A stretch of 64,000 nucleotides of DNA from Myxococcus fulvus (GTDB lineage Bacteria > Myxococcota > Myxococcia > Myxococcales > Myxococcaceae): contig NZ_FOIB01000017.1 in assembly GCF_900111765.1 (NCBI RefSeq), forward strand, positions 59,876-123,875, given 5' to 3'. A program made the position numbers and the translations under genes. Shown one piece after another: positions 7,863 to 18,870 of this stretch; position 1 is the stretch's first letter, and each line of letters begins with the position of its first letter. The notes beneath the pieces were generated by a model, which saw only the letters and a list, made by a program, of their open reading frames with translations, made no database searches and was not told the origin of the DNA.

Positions 7863-9293
7863 TCAGTGCGGGCCGACGACCACGATGGAGCCGACGTAGG
7901 CGTGGTGCTTCGGGTGGCACTCGTCGCCGACGTCCTGGCGCTTCAGCGCTCCCGTGAAGACCTGGTCCGCCTGCCCGGCCCGCTTCACCGTCACCGAGTA
8001 GTGCACCGGGGTCATCTCACTCGCCGCCGGGTGGAAGTTCGCCGCCTTCAGGCACACGTCGTACGTCCCCGCCGGCGGCGTCGTCCCCTCGTACCAGGCC
8101 ACGTTCTCCGGCCCCAGCCCGCTCGCCACGTCCCCCTCGAACCGGCCCTGGTCCGTGCTCGGCCCAGGCCCCGGGTTCCCATAGGAGACAATCCTCCCCG
8201 TCGGCGTCCTCACCACCAGGTCCGCGTCACCATCCCGCCCCCACATCGCCGTGAACCGCAGCGGCTCCCCTCCGCCGCCACCGCCCACGCACACCCCCGA
8301 TGAGCACGTCTTCCCCGCCCCACAGACGTTGCCGCAGCAGCCGCAGTTGTTCGGGTCCGAGGACAAATCCGCGCACACCGCGCCGCACTGCACCCTCGGC
8401 GCCGGACAGCCCACCGGATTGCACTCGAAGCTCCCCGGCGTGTTCACACACTGCTCGCCCGGCTGACACGTGTCCGTCCCCAGCGCGCACTCGTCGATGT
8501 CCACGCACGTGAAGCCATTGCCCGAGTAGCCCGGCCGGCACGTACACGTGTAGCTGCCCGGCGTGTTGGTGCAGTACGCGTTCGGCGAGCACTGCGCCGT
8601 GCCGTTGGTGCACTCGTTGACGTCGTGACACACGCTCGGCTGGCCCTGACACGTGTAGCCCGGCTCCACCTGGCACGTGGCGCTACAGCCATCGCCCGCC
8701 ACCCGGCCTCCGTCGTCACACTGCTCGCCCGTCCCCACGGCGCCATCCCCACACATCCCGGAGCCCGTGCCCCCCGTCGCCTCCACCGCGTCCACCTGGT
8801 ACAGCGACAGCAGCGCGCCACGCAGCGTCACGTACCGGTAGGCCGCAGGCTGGATGTACGGCACCAGCGCGGAGTGCGTCCCCACTCCCACGTCGAGCAG
8901 CTGCGCCTGCCCCGTGGCGATGAGGCTCATGTCCGCGCGACGGAACTCCACCTGCACCACCACCCCCAGCGACAACCCCCGGTAGTAGATGCGCAACGGC
9001 CCCGTGCCCTCCTCCCCCTGCCCCATGTCCAACGTCAGCGCGCCGCCCAACAGGCTCAGGAAGTTCGCCGTCTGCCCATCCGGCGCCCCCACCGCGTTCT
9101 GCGGATTGGCCACCAGCGTGACGCCACTCTGGGCCACCGCGTTCGCGTAGTTCGGGGCCAGGGCCTGCTCCCGCGTCACCACGTCCTCTGTCGGGAGCGT
9201 GTCCTCCTCGAGCGCGACACCACAACCACCCACGACGAATGCGAACACCGCGCTCAACCAGCGCGACGCCGAGACACCACGATCGACCTTCAT
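7863..9293 (-). CDS. Cys-rich/EGF surface lipoprotein, paralog 1 (DUF2135-like C-domain)
   Basis: 476 aa from ATG 9293, chosen because GGAG sits 6 nt before it. The lipobox is VVGGC. After a linker comes a domain shared with two neighbours (NYANAVAQSG, NPQNAVGAPDGQTANFLSLLG ... YRYVTLRGALLSLYQVDAVEA). Next is a myxobacterial DUF4215-type Cys repeat (CGDGAVGTGEQCDDG ... GDGCSATC), then two calcium-binding EGF-like modules (DVNECTNGTAQCSPNAYC; DIDECALGTDTC) and a Cys cluster (NNCGCCGNVCGAGKTC). Last is a YfaP/DUF2135-like domain (GDADLVVRTPTGRIVSYGNPG ... GTYDVCLKAANF). Probably surface adhesion or recognition; the ligand is unknown. Confidence 0.82.
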   Translation of the reverse strand: MKVDRGVSASRWLSAVFAFVVGGCGVALEEDTLPTEDVVTREQALAPNYANAVAQSGVTLVANPQNAVGAPDGQTANFLSLLGGALTLDMGQGEEGTGPLRIYYRGLSLGVVVQVEFRRADMSLIATGQAQLLDVGVGTHSALVPYIQPAAYRYVTLRGALLSLYQVDAVEATGGTGSGMCGDGAVGTGEQCDDGGRVAGDGCSATCQVEPGYTCQGQPSVCHDVNECTNGTAQCSPNAYCTNTPGSYTCTCRPGYSGNGFTCVDIDECALGTDTCQPGEQCVNTPGSFECNPVGCPAPRVQCGAVCADLSSDPNNCGCCGNVCGAGKTCSSGVCVGGGGGGEPLRFTAMWGRDGDADLVVRTPTGRIVSYGNPGPGPSTDQGRFEGDVASGLGPENVAWYEGTTPPAGTYDVCLKAANFHPAASEMTPVHYSVTVKRAGQADQVFTGALKRQDVGDECHPKHHAYVGSIVVVGPH

Positions 9294-9672
9294 GTATTGC
9301 TCCATTCCGCTCGTCTGGCTGGACGGAAAAGCCCGCGTGCAGGGAGATGACGGTGGGGACTTCCGTCTCACTCCAAGAAACGCACGACGGCTTTTTCTTG
9401 CGGCGATTCCCGCTCGAACCGCCTGCGCGCCGTGCGCGAGCCGACATACCCGCCGCCCGAACACGCCCCGACGAGAGACAGTCGACACACGCCTCGGTCC
9501 CACGTCTCGCTCCGAGACAGGAACCACCCCGTCATGTCTCTCTTTTCGAGAACACGGCAGACACATGTCTCTCGAAACATGAGGATGGGGTTCGAGCCAG
9601 ACCCACGGGTCCACCCGGAGCCCGCCCAGGTGGACCTCATGCCTCCATCAAAGACAGGCACAGCGCGCCGGC
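9294..9672. other. 379-bp intergenic region with short repeats
   Basis: No gene is supported. It contains an inverted repeat GTCTCG-CTC-CGAGAC (9504-9518) and a direct repeat CATGTCTCTC at 9533-9542 and 9564-9573 (31-bp period). These are candidate regulatory sites for the lipoprotein gene starting at 9293. Confidence 0.45.
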
Positions 9673-10230
9673 TCAGCGCTCGACGCGGCGACGCTGAAAC
9701 ACCAGGCCCAGGAGGGCCAGCACCCCTCCGAGCATCAGCCCGCCACCCGTGGACGTGGAGGAACAGCCTTCCGCGGCAGGCCTGTTCCTCGACATACAGG
9801 CCACGTTCGCCGAGACGACGACGTCGAGTTCCCGGCCATCCACGGAGACGACGTAGCGCTCCTCCGTGAAGCGCTCCTCGACCTGCCCCTTCCGGAAGGG
9901 GGACTCGCGCTTGTCGTTGGCGAAGTAGAAGGAGGCCTCCTCGTTCGGCAGGAGCTCCTCGTCGCACACCGCCGCGCCCTCGCAGGCCGCCAGGGGCCAG
10001 CCCACCAGCGTCACGGGCTCGTCACACGCGTTGCGGACCTGGCTGATGCCACACGCGGCGTAGGTGGAGATGATGAGGCACGGCTTCTCCGACACCACGC
10101 TCTGTCCGTCGGTGGAGCACTCACACGGCTCGCTCTCGGCCCGGGCCGGCCACGCCGAGCCCACCACCGCCGCCGCCAGCACCCACCCCCACCGCATGGA
10201 CAGACCCCGGGGAATGAACGTCGTTCGCAT
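9673..10230 (-). CDS. secreted protein with MYXO-CTERM-type sorting tail
   Basis: 185 aa from ATG 10230; GGAGG lies 8 nt upstream. The signal peptide is VLAAAVVGSAWPARA. The mature part has several Cys pairs (CECSTDG, ACGISQVRNAC, ACEGAAVC). The C-terminus EGCSST, a Gly-rich hydrophobic helix (GGGLMLGGVLALLGLVF) and QRRRVER is the layout of the MYXO-CTERM sorting signal: an invariant Cys, one TM helix and an Arg cluster. Predicted to be surface anchored after processing. It sits between two paralogous lipoprotein genes on the same strand; partner function is unknown. Confidence 0.8.
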   Translation of the reverse strand: MRTTFIPRGLSMRWGWVLAAAVVGSAWPARAESEPCECSTDGQSVVSEKPCLIISTYAACGISQVRNACDEPVTLVGWPLAACEGAAVCDEELLPNEEASFYFANDKRESPFRKGQVEERFTEERYVVSVDGRELDVVVSANVACMSRNRPAAEGCSSTSTGGGLMLGGVLALLGLVFQRRRVER

Positions 10231-10404
10231 CCTCGATACCTCCATCTCGAATGTCGGCCCCTGCGAGGGCACGCATCCTGTCCCCTCACGGAGCGCGGAG
10301 CCAGACATCGTTGCCCAGGGCAACCATCTCCACCCAGACAGCGTGTCCCCTTCCACGGTGAGGGCCCGCCAACGCCTCTGCGTGGCGGGCCCGGACACCT
10401 CAAG

Positions 10405-11709
10405 TCACGGCGAAGGCTGCCAGGTGAAGGTCCCGATGCGGGCCTCGCTGTCCTCGGTGCACTCGAATGAGGCCGGCGGGGCGCTCAGGCGTCCCGTGAT
10501 GGGAGGAACCTCCTGCCCGTTGCTGCGTATCCGCAGGGTGTAGTCCACCGGCGCCGTCCCACCCATCGGCGGGTCGAACCCCTGCGCGAGCAGACAGACC
10601 ACATACGTCCCGCTCGGAGGCGTCTGCCCCCGGGCCCAGAAGACCGTCTCCGGCCCCTGCCCTCGCGCGACATCCCCGGCCAGCAGGCCGAAGTCCGTCG
10701 CCTCGCTGGGGCCTCGATTGAAGAAGGAGACCGTCTTGCCCGTGGGCGTCCTCACCAGCAGGTCCGCGTCACCCTCGCGGCCCCAGCTCGCAAAGAAGCG
10801 CAACGCCCCCACCTCCACGCAGTCACCGCGCGCGCACAGCGACGGGGCCCCACAGACGGTGTCGCAGGCGCCACAGTGGTTGTCGTCGAGCCGCAGGTCG
10901 ACACACGCCGTGCCGCAGATGCTGTACGGGAGCTCGCACGCCTGGGGCCCCTGGCAGTCGTAGCCACCCGGCGTGTTGACGCAGACCTCGTCCAGCGAGC
11001 AGTCATCCGTGCCGAGCGTGCACTCGTCGAGGTCCGCGCACACGCTGGGCTCGGTGCCCTGGCAGGAGTAGCCCGGCTCCACCTGACAGTCGGCGCCGCA
11101 CCCGTCGCCAGCCTGGGTGTTCCCGTCGTCACAGGCCTCCGTCCCGCCCACGCTCCCGTCACCGCAGCTGTTCTGGTTCCCACCCCGGGCCTTCACGGCG
11201 TCGACGTGGTACACGCCCAGGATGCCGCGCACGCGCACGTACCGGTAGGGCGTCAGGGGTCTGGGATTGCGCACCACCGAGACGCGCGGGCGCCCGTCCA
11301 GCCCCACCAGGTGGAGGTAGCCCGTCCCGAGGTAGTCATCGCGGCCCGGGCCGTAGAAGTCCACCTGCGTCACCACGGCCACCGTCACGCCCTGGTAGTG
11401 CACCTCCAGGTGCCCCACCTCAGGCTCTCCCAGGTCCAACACCAGCGCCGTGCCCAACAGCGACAGCAGGGTCGCGGCCTTCCCGTCCGGAGCGCCCAGG
11501 GCGGCGTCCGGGTTGCGCACGGCGACGGTGGTCCCGTACTCCACCTCGTTCGCGTAGGGGTGCGCCGACAACGCCTGCGCCCCCTGCTCGAGCGCTGGCG
11601 GGCGCGTCGACGCGTCCGCCCCTGAGCCCCCATCGCAGGCGCCCAGCAGGCCCAGCATCAGCACGAGCCCCGGCATCCTCCGCGAGCTTCCGACTCGGTC
11701 CTTCGTCAC
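10405..11709 (-). CDS. Cys-rich/EGF surface lipoprotein, paralog 2
   Basis: 434 aa from a GTG at 11709 with AGGAG 6 nt upstream. The open frame reaches 11820, but no site there is as good. The lipobox is LLGAC. It shares domain order with its neighbours: N-domain (PDAALGAPDGKAATLLSLLG ... YRYVRVRGILGVYHVDAVKA), CGDGSVGGTEACDDG ... DGCGADC repeat, one EGF-like module (DLDECTLGTDDC), a Cys cluster (NHCGACDTVCG) and the DUF2135-like end (GDADLLVRTPTGKTVSFFNRG). It has one EGF module fewer than paralog 1. Confidence 0.82.
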   Translation of the reverse strand: MTKDRVGSSRRMPGLVLMLGLLGACDGGSGADASTRPPALEQGAQALSAHPYANEVEYGTTVAVRNPDAALGAPDGKAATLLSLLGTALVLDLGEPEVGHLEVHYQGVTVAVVTQVDFYGPGRDDYLGTGYLHLVGLDGRPRVSVVRNPRPLTPYRYVRVRGILGVYHVDAVKARGGNQNSCGDGSVGGTEACDDGNTQAGDGCGADCQVEPGYSCQGTEPSVCADLDECTLGTDDCSLDEVCVNTPGGYDCQGPQACELPYSICGTACVDLRLDDNHCGACDTVCGAPSLCARGDCVEVGALRFFASWGREGDADLLVRTPTGKTVSFFNRGPSEATDFGLLAGDVARGQGPETVFWARGQTPPSGTYVVCLLAQGFDPPMGGTAPVDYTLRIRSNGQEVPPITGRLSAPPASFECTEDSEARIGTFTWQPSP

Positions 11710-11853
11710 AGCGCACTCCTGGTACATCCCTGGATTGGGACACCCATGGTGCGCGTGACATGCCGTGAAACCTGTTGGCCCCCGGGATGCCCGGGCTGGG
11801 ACATGGCCAACACTCACCACGCCCGGCCCGGCTCACCCGCACGGAGGGCCGCC

Positions 11854-13128
11854 TCAGGGAATGCCGAAGGAGGCCGCCGCGGGGTCACCCCAGTTGCAGC
11901 CCCAGGCGGAGGGCAGTTGCGTCAGCGCGCCGGTGTAGACGACCTCCGGCCTGCCCGCGCGTCGGACGCGGACGGTGTAGCCCACCGGATTCGAGGGGCT
12001 CGGCTGAGGCGAGAAGCCCACCGCCATCAGACAGACGCGGTAGCTGCCCACGGGCGGAATCCGACCATCCGCCCAGAAGACGCTCTCCGGGCCGGTGCCC
12101 GTCACCTCGTCCCGGTCCAGCTCGCCGTACTCGGTCTCCGCGTCCGGTCCGCGGTTGTTGTAGTGGATGAGCTTGTCGCCCGGCGTGCGGACATACAGGT
12201 CCGCGTCCCCGGGCCTGCTCCAGGTCGCTGAAATCTGCAGCAGCGACGTGCCCACGCACGCGCCCGCCTGGCAGGCCGCGCCTCCACCACACGCATTCCC
12301 ACAGCCGCCGCAGTGCTCATTCGAGCTGCCCGGGTCCACGCAGGCCGAGCCGCACTGGAGGTTCGGCGGCAGGCACGCGGGCGTCTGACACTGGAAGCCG
12401 CCCGGCGTGTTGACGCAGACCTGCTCCGGCGCGCAGGTGTCCGTGCCCAGGGCGCACTCGTCCACGTCCGCGCAGACGCTCGGCTCTCCCGAGCAGGCAT
12501 AACCCGTCTCCACCCGGCAGATGCTGCTGCAGCCATCTCCGGAGGTCTGGTTGCCGTCGTCACAGCGCTCCTCGGAGCCGAAGATGACGCCGTCGCCACA
12601 GACGGGGTTGCGCAGGCCCTGCACCGCGTCCACCAGGATGGGCGCCACGGCCGCCCCGCGCAGCAGGACATAGCGATAGGGGATGGTCTGCCCGTTCCAC
12701 ACGGTCCACGTGAAGGTGCCCTCGCCCCGCGGCACCAGGTACAGCGTGCTCCCGTACAGGTAGCTGCCGTCCACCGCCAGGAACAGCACCGTCGAATCCG
12801 ACGCCACCTCGCGAGGGCCCCGGTAGTAGACGGTCAGCATCCCCGTCGCCTCCTGCCCCTCGCCCAGGTCCAGCATCAGCCCCGCCGTGGTGTCCATGGG
12901 CAGCGTCGCGGCGATGCCGTCCGGCGGGCCCACCGCCGCGCCCGGGTTCAGCACCGACGACGACGTGCCCGACAGGGCCACCGCGTCCGCGTAGTTCGGC
13001 TCCGGCGGGGCCAGGTACGCTCGCGAGACGTCCTTCCGCGGCGCTTCGTCCACCGGCTGCTCGACGTCACAGGCGCCCAGCAGACATGCCAGCGCCACCC
13101 AGCCCCAGCCGCATCGTCCGCGCATCAT
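11854..13128 (-). CDS. Cys-rich/EGF surface lipoprotein, paralog 3
   Basis: 424 aa from ATG 13128 with GAGGG 5 nt upstream. The lipobox is CLLGAC. Same architecture: N-domain (GAAVGPPDGIAATLPMDTT ... YRYVLLRGAAVAPILVDAV), CGDGVIFGSEERCDDG Cys repeat, one EGF-like module (DVDECALGTDTC), a Cys cluster (EHCGGCGNACGGGAAC) and a DUF2135-like C-domain (GDADLYVRTPGDKLIHYNNRG). It is the most diverged of the three in the N-domain. All three lie on one strand, so they are probably tandem duplicates. Confidence 0.82.
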   Translation of the reverse strand: MMRGRCGWGWVALACLLGACDVEQPVDEAPRKDVSRAYLAPPEPNYADAVALSGTSSSVLNPGAAVGPPDGIAATLPMDTTAGLMLDLGEGQEATGMLTVYYRGPREVASDSTVLFLAVDGSYLYGSTLYLVPRGEGTFTWTVWNGQTIPYRYVLLRGAAVAPILVDAVQGLRNPVCGDGVIFGSEERCDDGNQTSGDGCSSICRVETGYACSGEPSVCADVDECALGTDTCAPEQVCVNTPGGFQCQTPACLPPNLQCGSACVDPGSSNEHCGGCGNACGGGAACQAGACVGTSLLQISATWSRPGDADLYVRTPGDKLIHYNNRGPDAETEYGELDRDEVTGTGPESVFWADGRIPPVGSYRVCLMAVGFSPQPSPSNPVGYTVRVRRAGRPEVVYTGALTQLPSAWGCNWGDPAAASFGIP

Positions 13129-13291
13129 CGTGTCCCTCGTCCCCCCGAGGCGGGCTGGAGCCCGGGATGGGCTCACGGCCCCCAGGAGGGATGCGAGGCT
13201 ATTCGGGACACCGCGGGCGCCACAATCCCAGACACAGACACCCCGAGTTCAAGAAGGACCCGGGGTCATCCATGACAGGCATTGGCGCACG

Positions 13292-13930
<639 letters not shown>

Positions 13931-13962
13931 TGCGTCCCTCCCTCATCAAGGCTGCGGGTTTG

Positions 13963-15166
13963 TCAGAACACCGTTCCGTCGCTGTCCACGCGGATGGGCG
14001 GCACACCGCCGGGGCGCGCCTCGGCGGCCACCTTGCGCCCCGCCGCCCACGTGCCTCCCTGCAGCACCTTGCCCAGGGGCAGCTCCTCCGCGCTCATCCC
14101 CAGCCGGCCGCGCACCAGCGCCGCCACCCGGTCCAGCAGCGCCACCGTCAGCGCGCGCCACTCGACGATGGGCTCCTCGCTCGGGTGCAAGGCCTCGCTC
14201 GTCAGCCGCGCGTCCCGGGGCACCAGCACGCCCAGGTCCACGAAGAGGCCGCCGTTGCGGTACTCAGGCAGGCCGGTGAGCCCGTCCAGCTCCACCACGC
14301 GCACGCCCGCCTCCTCCAGCGGCTCCACCAGCGAGTACGTCAGCCACTGGGACAGCTTGTGGAAGGGCACCAGCGCGTCCACGCCCTCCACCGGCCCCAG
14401 CGCCGAGTGCGGCCACACGTCGCCCAGGTTGACGGCGTCCACCATCACCCGCCCCGGCCAGATGGGCCCCAGCTGCTCCAGCACGTGCCCGAGCAGCTCC
14501 GAGGCGCGCACGCTCCGCCCCTGCGCGACGACCAGGTCGAACAGCGTCCCGGGCCTGGGCAGCACGCGCCCCAGGCCGTGCATCAGGTGCAGCCGGCCCT
14601 CGAGCCCGTCCAGCGGGTTCGACTCGGTGACCTGCAGTCCCCGCGCGAGCGCGTCGAGCGACAGCCGGCCGAGCGCCTCCGAGTCCGCGCGCAGCGGCCG
14701 GTCCGGGTCCGACGAGAAGACGCCGTCCATGAACATGCGGAAGCTGGCCACCGCCAGCCCCTCCGAGCGCGCCCAGGTGCCGCCGCCCTGCTCGCGGTAG
14801 CGCCACTTCGGCCCGCTGCCCGCGTCCAGCAGCACGCTCACCACGGCCAGGTCCAGCTTCGCCCGCGCGCGCTCCTCGGGGGACACGCCCTTCAGCCGCG
14901 CCTCCAGCTCCTCCACGCGGCGCACGCCGCCCGCGTCGAAGTGACGCCAGCGGCTGTGCAGCGGGATGTCCAGCGTGGGGTACGCCTCGCGCGTGACGGC
15001 CAGCACCGTGTCCACCACGGCCGACAGCCGCGAGGGCTCCACGCGGAAGTGCGTGAGCTTCCCGGCGAGCCCCAGCTCCAGCAGCTGGTGACAGCGCTCG
15101 CGGATGGCCGCGGGGGTGCGCAGCCACGCGACGGCCGGGGACACGTCCGTCCTCGCCAGGGGTCGC

Positions 15167-15174
<8 letters not shown>
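13963..15174 (-). CDS. URC4/urg3 family protein (DUF1688), uracil catabolism
   Basis: 403 aa. It resembles the URC4/Urg3 family: SPAVAWLRTPAAIRERC at the N-terminus, then SRWRHFDAGG, GSGPKWRYRE, GLAVASFRMFMDG, FSSDP and the later GLPEYRNGGLFVDLGVL. Its exact reaction is unresolved in the literature known to me; yeast urc4 mutants cannot degrade uracil. The start overlaps the end of the URC1-like gene by 8 bp and upp follows 32 bp later, so it is cotranscribed. Confidence 0.88.
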
Positions 15175-16420
<1,246 letters not shown>

Positions 16421-16469
16421 GGGAGCGCCCTCCTTGCGGGCGCGACTGGAGCTCGTGCGGGAGGAACGC

Positions 16470-17960
16470 TCAGCTCATCCACGAGCCGTCGGTGCGAGCC
16501 GACCACTTGCGGGTGACCTTCTTGAGCTGCGTCCAGAAGTCGAGGCTGGAGACGCCGGTGATGTCGCCGTGGCCGAAGCGCGACTCGCCGGTGCCGCCGA
16601 AGGAGAAGGGCTCGCGAGGGACGGGCACGCCCACGTTGACGCCCACCATGCCCGCGCGCACGCCCTCCACCGCCGCCTGCGCCACCGCGCCGCTGGTGGT
16701 GAAGATGGACGCGGCGTTGCCGTAGGTGGACGCGTTCTCCACCGCGAGCGCCGCCGACAGCGTGGGCACGCGGATGATGGACAGCACCGGGCCGAACAGC
16801 TCGCGCCTGGCGGCCTCCATGTCCGGGCGCACATGGTCCAGGATGGACGGGCCCAGCCAGTTGCCGCCGGCCCACTGCTCGCCCGCCGGACGCTTGCCGC
16901 GCCCGTCCAGCGTGAGGCGCGCGCCCTCGGACGCCGCGCGGGCGATGGCCGCCTCCAGCCGCTCCACCGCGCCCTTGTCGATGATGGCGCCCATGCCGGG
17001 GCCCACCTCGAGCCGGGCGGCGCGCCGGGCGATGTCCTGGAGCAAGGGCTCGATGTCGCCCACCGCCAGGAGCACGCTGCCCGCCATGCAGCGCTGGCCC
17101 GCGCAGCCGGTGAACGAGTCCACCACGGCCTGCGCGGTGAGGTCCGGGTCCGCGTCCGGCGCGACGATGAGGTGGTTCTTCGCGCCGCCCAGCGCGAGCA
17201 CGCGCTTGCCGCGCTCACCGCCGCGCGCGTAGAGCTGCCGCGCCACGGCCGAGGAGCCCACGAAGGCCAGCGCCTTGACGTCCGGGTGCTCCACCAGCGC
17301 GTCCACCGTCTCGCGCCCGCCGTGCACGACGGAGAAGACGCCGGGGGGATAGCCCGCCTCGCGCATCAATTCGCCCAGCGCGCACGCGGTGAGGGGCACC
17401 TTCTCCGACGGCTTGAGGATGAAGGCGTTGCCCAGCGTCACCGCGATGGGGAACAGCCACATGGGCACCATCGCCGGGAAGTTGAACGGGGTGATGCCCG
17501 CGACGATGCCCAACGGCTCACGGCGCAGCTCACACGTGACGCCGCGGCTCACTTCCAGGTGCGCGCCGCTGTCCAGGTTCTGCAGGGACAGCGCGAACTC
17601 GCACACCTCCAGGCCCTTGAGCACGCCGGCGCGCGCCTCCGCCACCGTCTTGCCCGCCTCGCTCGCGGCGAGGTTCGAGAGCCGGTCCAGGTCCCGCTCC
17701 AGCAGGCTCCGGAAGCGGAACAGGGGCTGGGTGCGCTCGCGCGCAGACAGGCTCCTCCACAGCGCGGCGGCGGGACGCGCGGCCTCCACCGCCTGCGCGA
17801 CACCGTCCGCGGGCGTGAGGGGGACCCGGCCGATGACGGTGCCGGTGTAGGGGCTGCGGACATCGAGCAGCGTCGCGCCCGGCGGCAGCAGCCACTCGCC
17901 TCCCACCAGGTTTCGACACGGAACGACGCTCTCGGGAAGCTCGACGAACGACAAGCGCAC
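16470..17960 (-). CDS. mmsA: methylmalonate/malonate-semialdehyde dehydrogenase (CoA-acylating)
   Basis: 496 aa, typical aldehyde-dehydrogenase length, from GTG 17960. MmsA-type markers: GIVAGITPFNFPAMVPMW, LKPSEKVPLTA, LGGAKNHLIV, the catalytic Cys291 in FTGCAGQRCMAGS, and ELFGPVLSI. It converts (methyl)malonate semialdehyde with CoA and NAD to acetyl- or propionyl-CoA. As first gene of the URC operon (49 bp before URC1) it probably consumes the C3 product of uracil breakdown, a role taken by 3-hydroxypropionate metabolism in yeast. That assignment is inference. Confidence 0.92.
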   Translation of the reverse strand: MRLSFVELPESVVPCRNLVGGEWLLPPGATLLDVRSPYTGTVIGRVPLTPADGVAQAVEAARPAAALWRSLSARERTQPLFRFRSLLERDLDRLSNLAASEAGKTVAEARAGVLKGLEVCEFALSLQNLDSGAHLEVSRGVTCELRREPLGIVAGITPFNFPAMVPMWLFPIAVTLGNAFILKPSEKVPLTACALGELMREAGYPPGVFSVVHGGRETVDALVEHPDVKALAFVGSSAVARQLYARGGERGKRVLALGGAKNHLIVAPDADPDLTAQAVVDSFTGCAGQRCMAGSVLLAVGDIEPLLQDIARRAARLEVGPGMGAIIDKGAVERLEAAIARAASEGARLTLDGRGKRPAGEQWAGGNWLGPSILDHVRPDMEAARRELFGPVLSIIRVPTLSAALAVENASTYGNAASIFTTSGAVAQAAVEGVRAGMVGVNVGVPVPREPFSFGGTGESRFGHGDITGVSSLDFWTQLKKVTRKWSARTDGSWMS

Positions 17961-18205
17961 ACCCCAGACATGGCAACGAGGACGTGCGCTTCATCGTAGC
18001 CGCGAACACAGACATCACCGCAACCCACCCCCGGGGCCGCCCGCCAGAATGCCGGGCGACTGTCCTGCACCCCAGCACTCCACCTGTCGGGAAGAGGACC
18101 GCCCCACGCAAAGGCATCCCACACAGGCTCCAATGCATGGCGTCATGGGCCGCGCCGCGTCATTCATTGACGGGTGCGGGCGGACTCAGGCGGCAGTGTT
18201 GTCTT

Positions 18206-18616
18206 TCAAGCGCTCGCGCCAGGACCCAACCACGCACGGAGGCGGGCGAGGACGGCGGAGTCCTCCGCGTCATGGGGGAGGCCCAGGTGGCGCGCCTCGG
18301 CATACAGCGCGAGCGAGTACTCGAAGCGCTCGGTGGCCATCCGTGAGTCGCCCTGCTCCAGGTGCAGCTCGCCGTCCTCGGCCACCAGTCGCGCGAGCAC
18401 CTTCACCCGCATCGGGTCGCCCAGGAGGCGCGCGGTGGACGCGGCGTCCACCATCAGCAGGGCGGAGTACTCCATGCCCAACGTGTCGAGCGCCGTCGAG
18501 CGGATGAGCGCCGCCGCGTCGGCGAAGCGCTTCTCGTGGCGGGCCTTGAGCAGTCGCGCCAGCGCGGCGGCGAACTGCTCGATGAGACGCTCGACGTAGT
18601 CCTTGCGGATGGACAT
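18206..18616 (-). CDS. conserved hypothetical protein, DUF6483-like
   Basis: 136 aa from ATG 18616 (MSIRKDYVERLIEQFAAALARLL). Almost entirely alpha-helical, with a TPR-like end (MATERFEYSLALYAEARHLG). The N-terminal DYxxRLIEQ pattern recalls DUF6483 proteins of unknown function. It is divergent from the Ser/Thr kinase gene, with a 254-bp spacer in which I see no clear operator. Confidence 0.65.
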   Translation of the reverse strand: MSIRKDYVERLIEQFAAALARLLKARHEKRFADAAALIRSTALDTLGMEYSALLMVDAASTARLLGDPMRVKVLARLVAEDGELHLEQGDSRMATERFEYSLALYAEARHLGLPHDAEDSAVLARLRAWLGPGASA

Positions 18617-18870
18617 GGCCCACCCAGGCTCGCGCCTTCCGTCGCGCGGACACAAGGACCCGGGCCTCCGGCGTGTGGACCTCCGCGCGGGGGCTTTCTT
18701 CCCACATCGCGGCCTGTGCTCCGACCTCACCCGCGGGATGGAGGTCCCAGCGGACACCTCGCGCCCGCCCGGCACGTCTGTCCTGGAGCAGCCAGGCGAC
18801 TGACGCGAGGCGGCGAGAACCTGGGAGTCCCAAGGAGCTTGGGTACACTCGGGGGAAGGGTGCGCCAGGA

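Noticed and set aside
13230..13291. Stem ACCCCG...CGGGGT after upp as a terminator
   Set aside because: Short stem with a long loop and no T-run; too weak to list as a feature.
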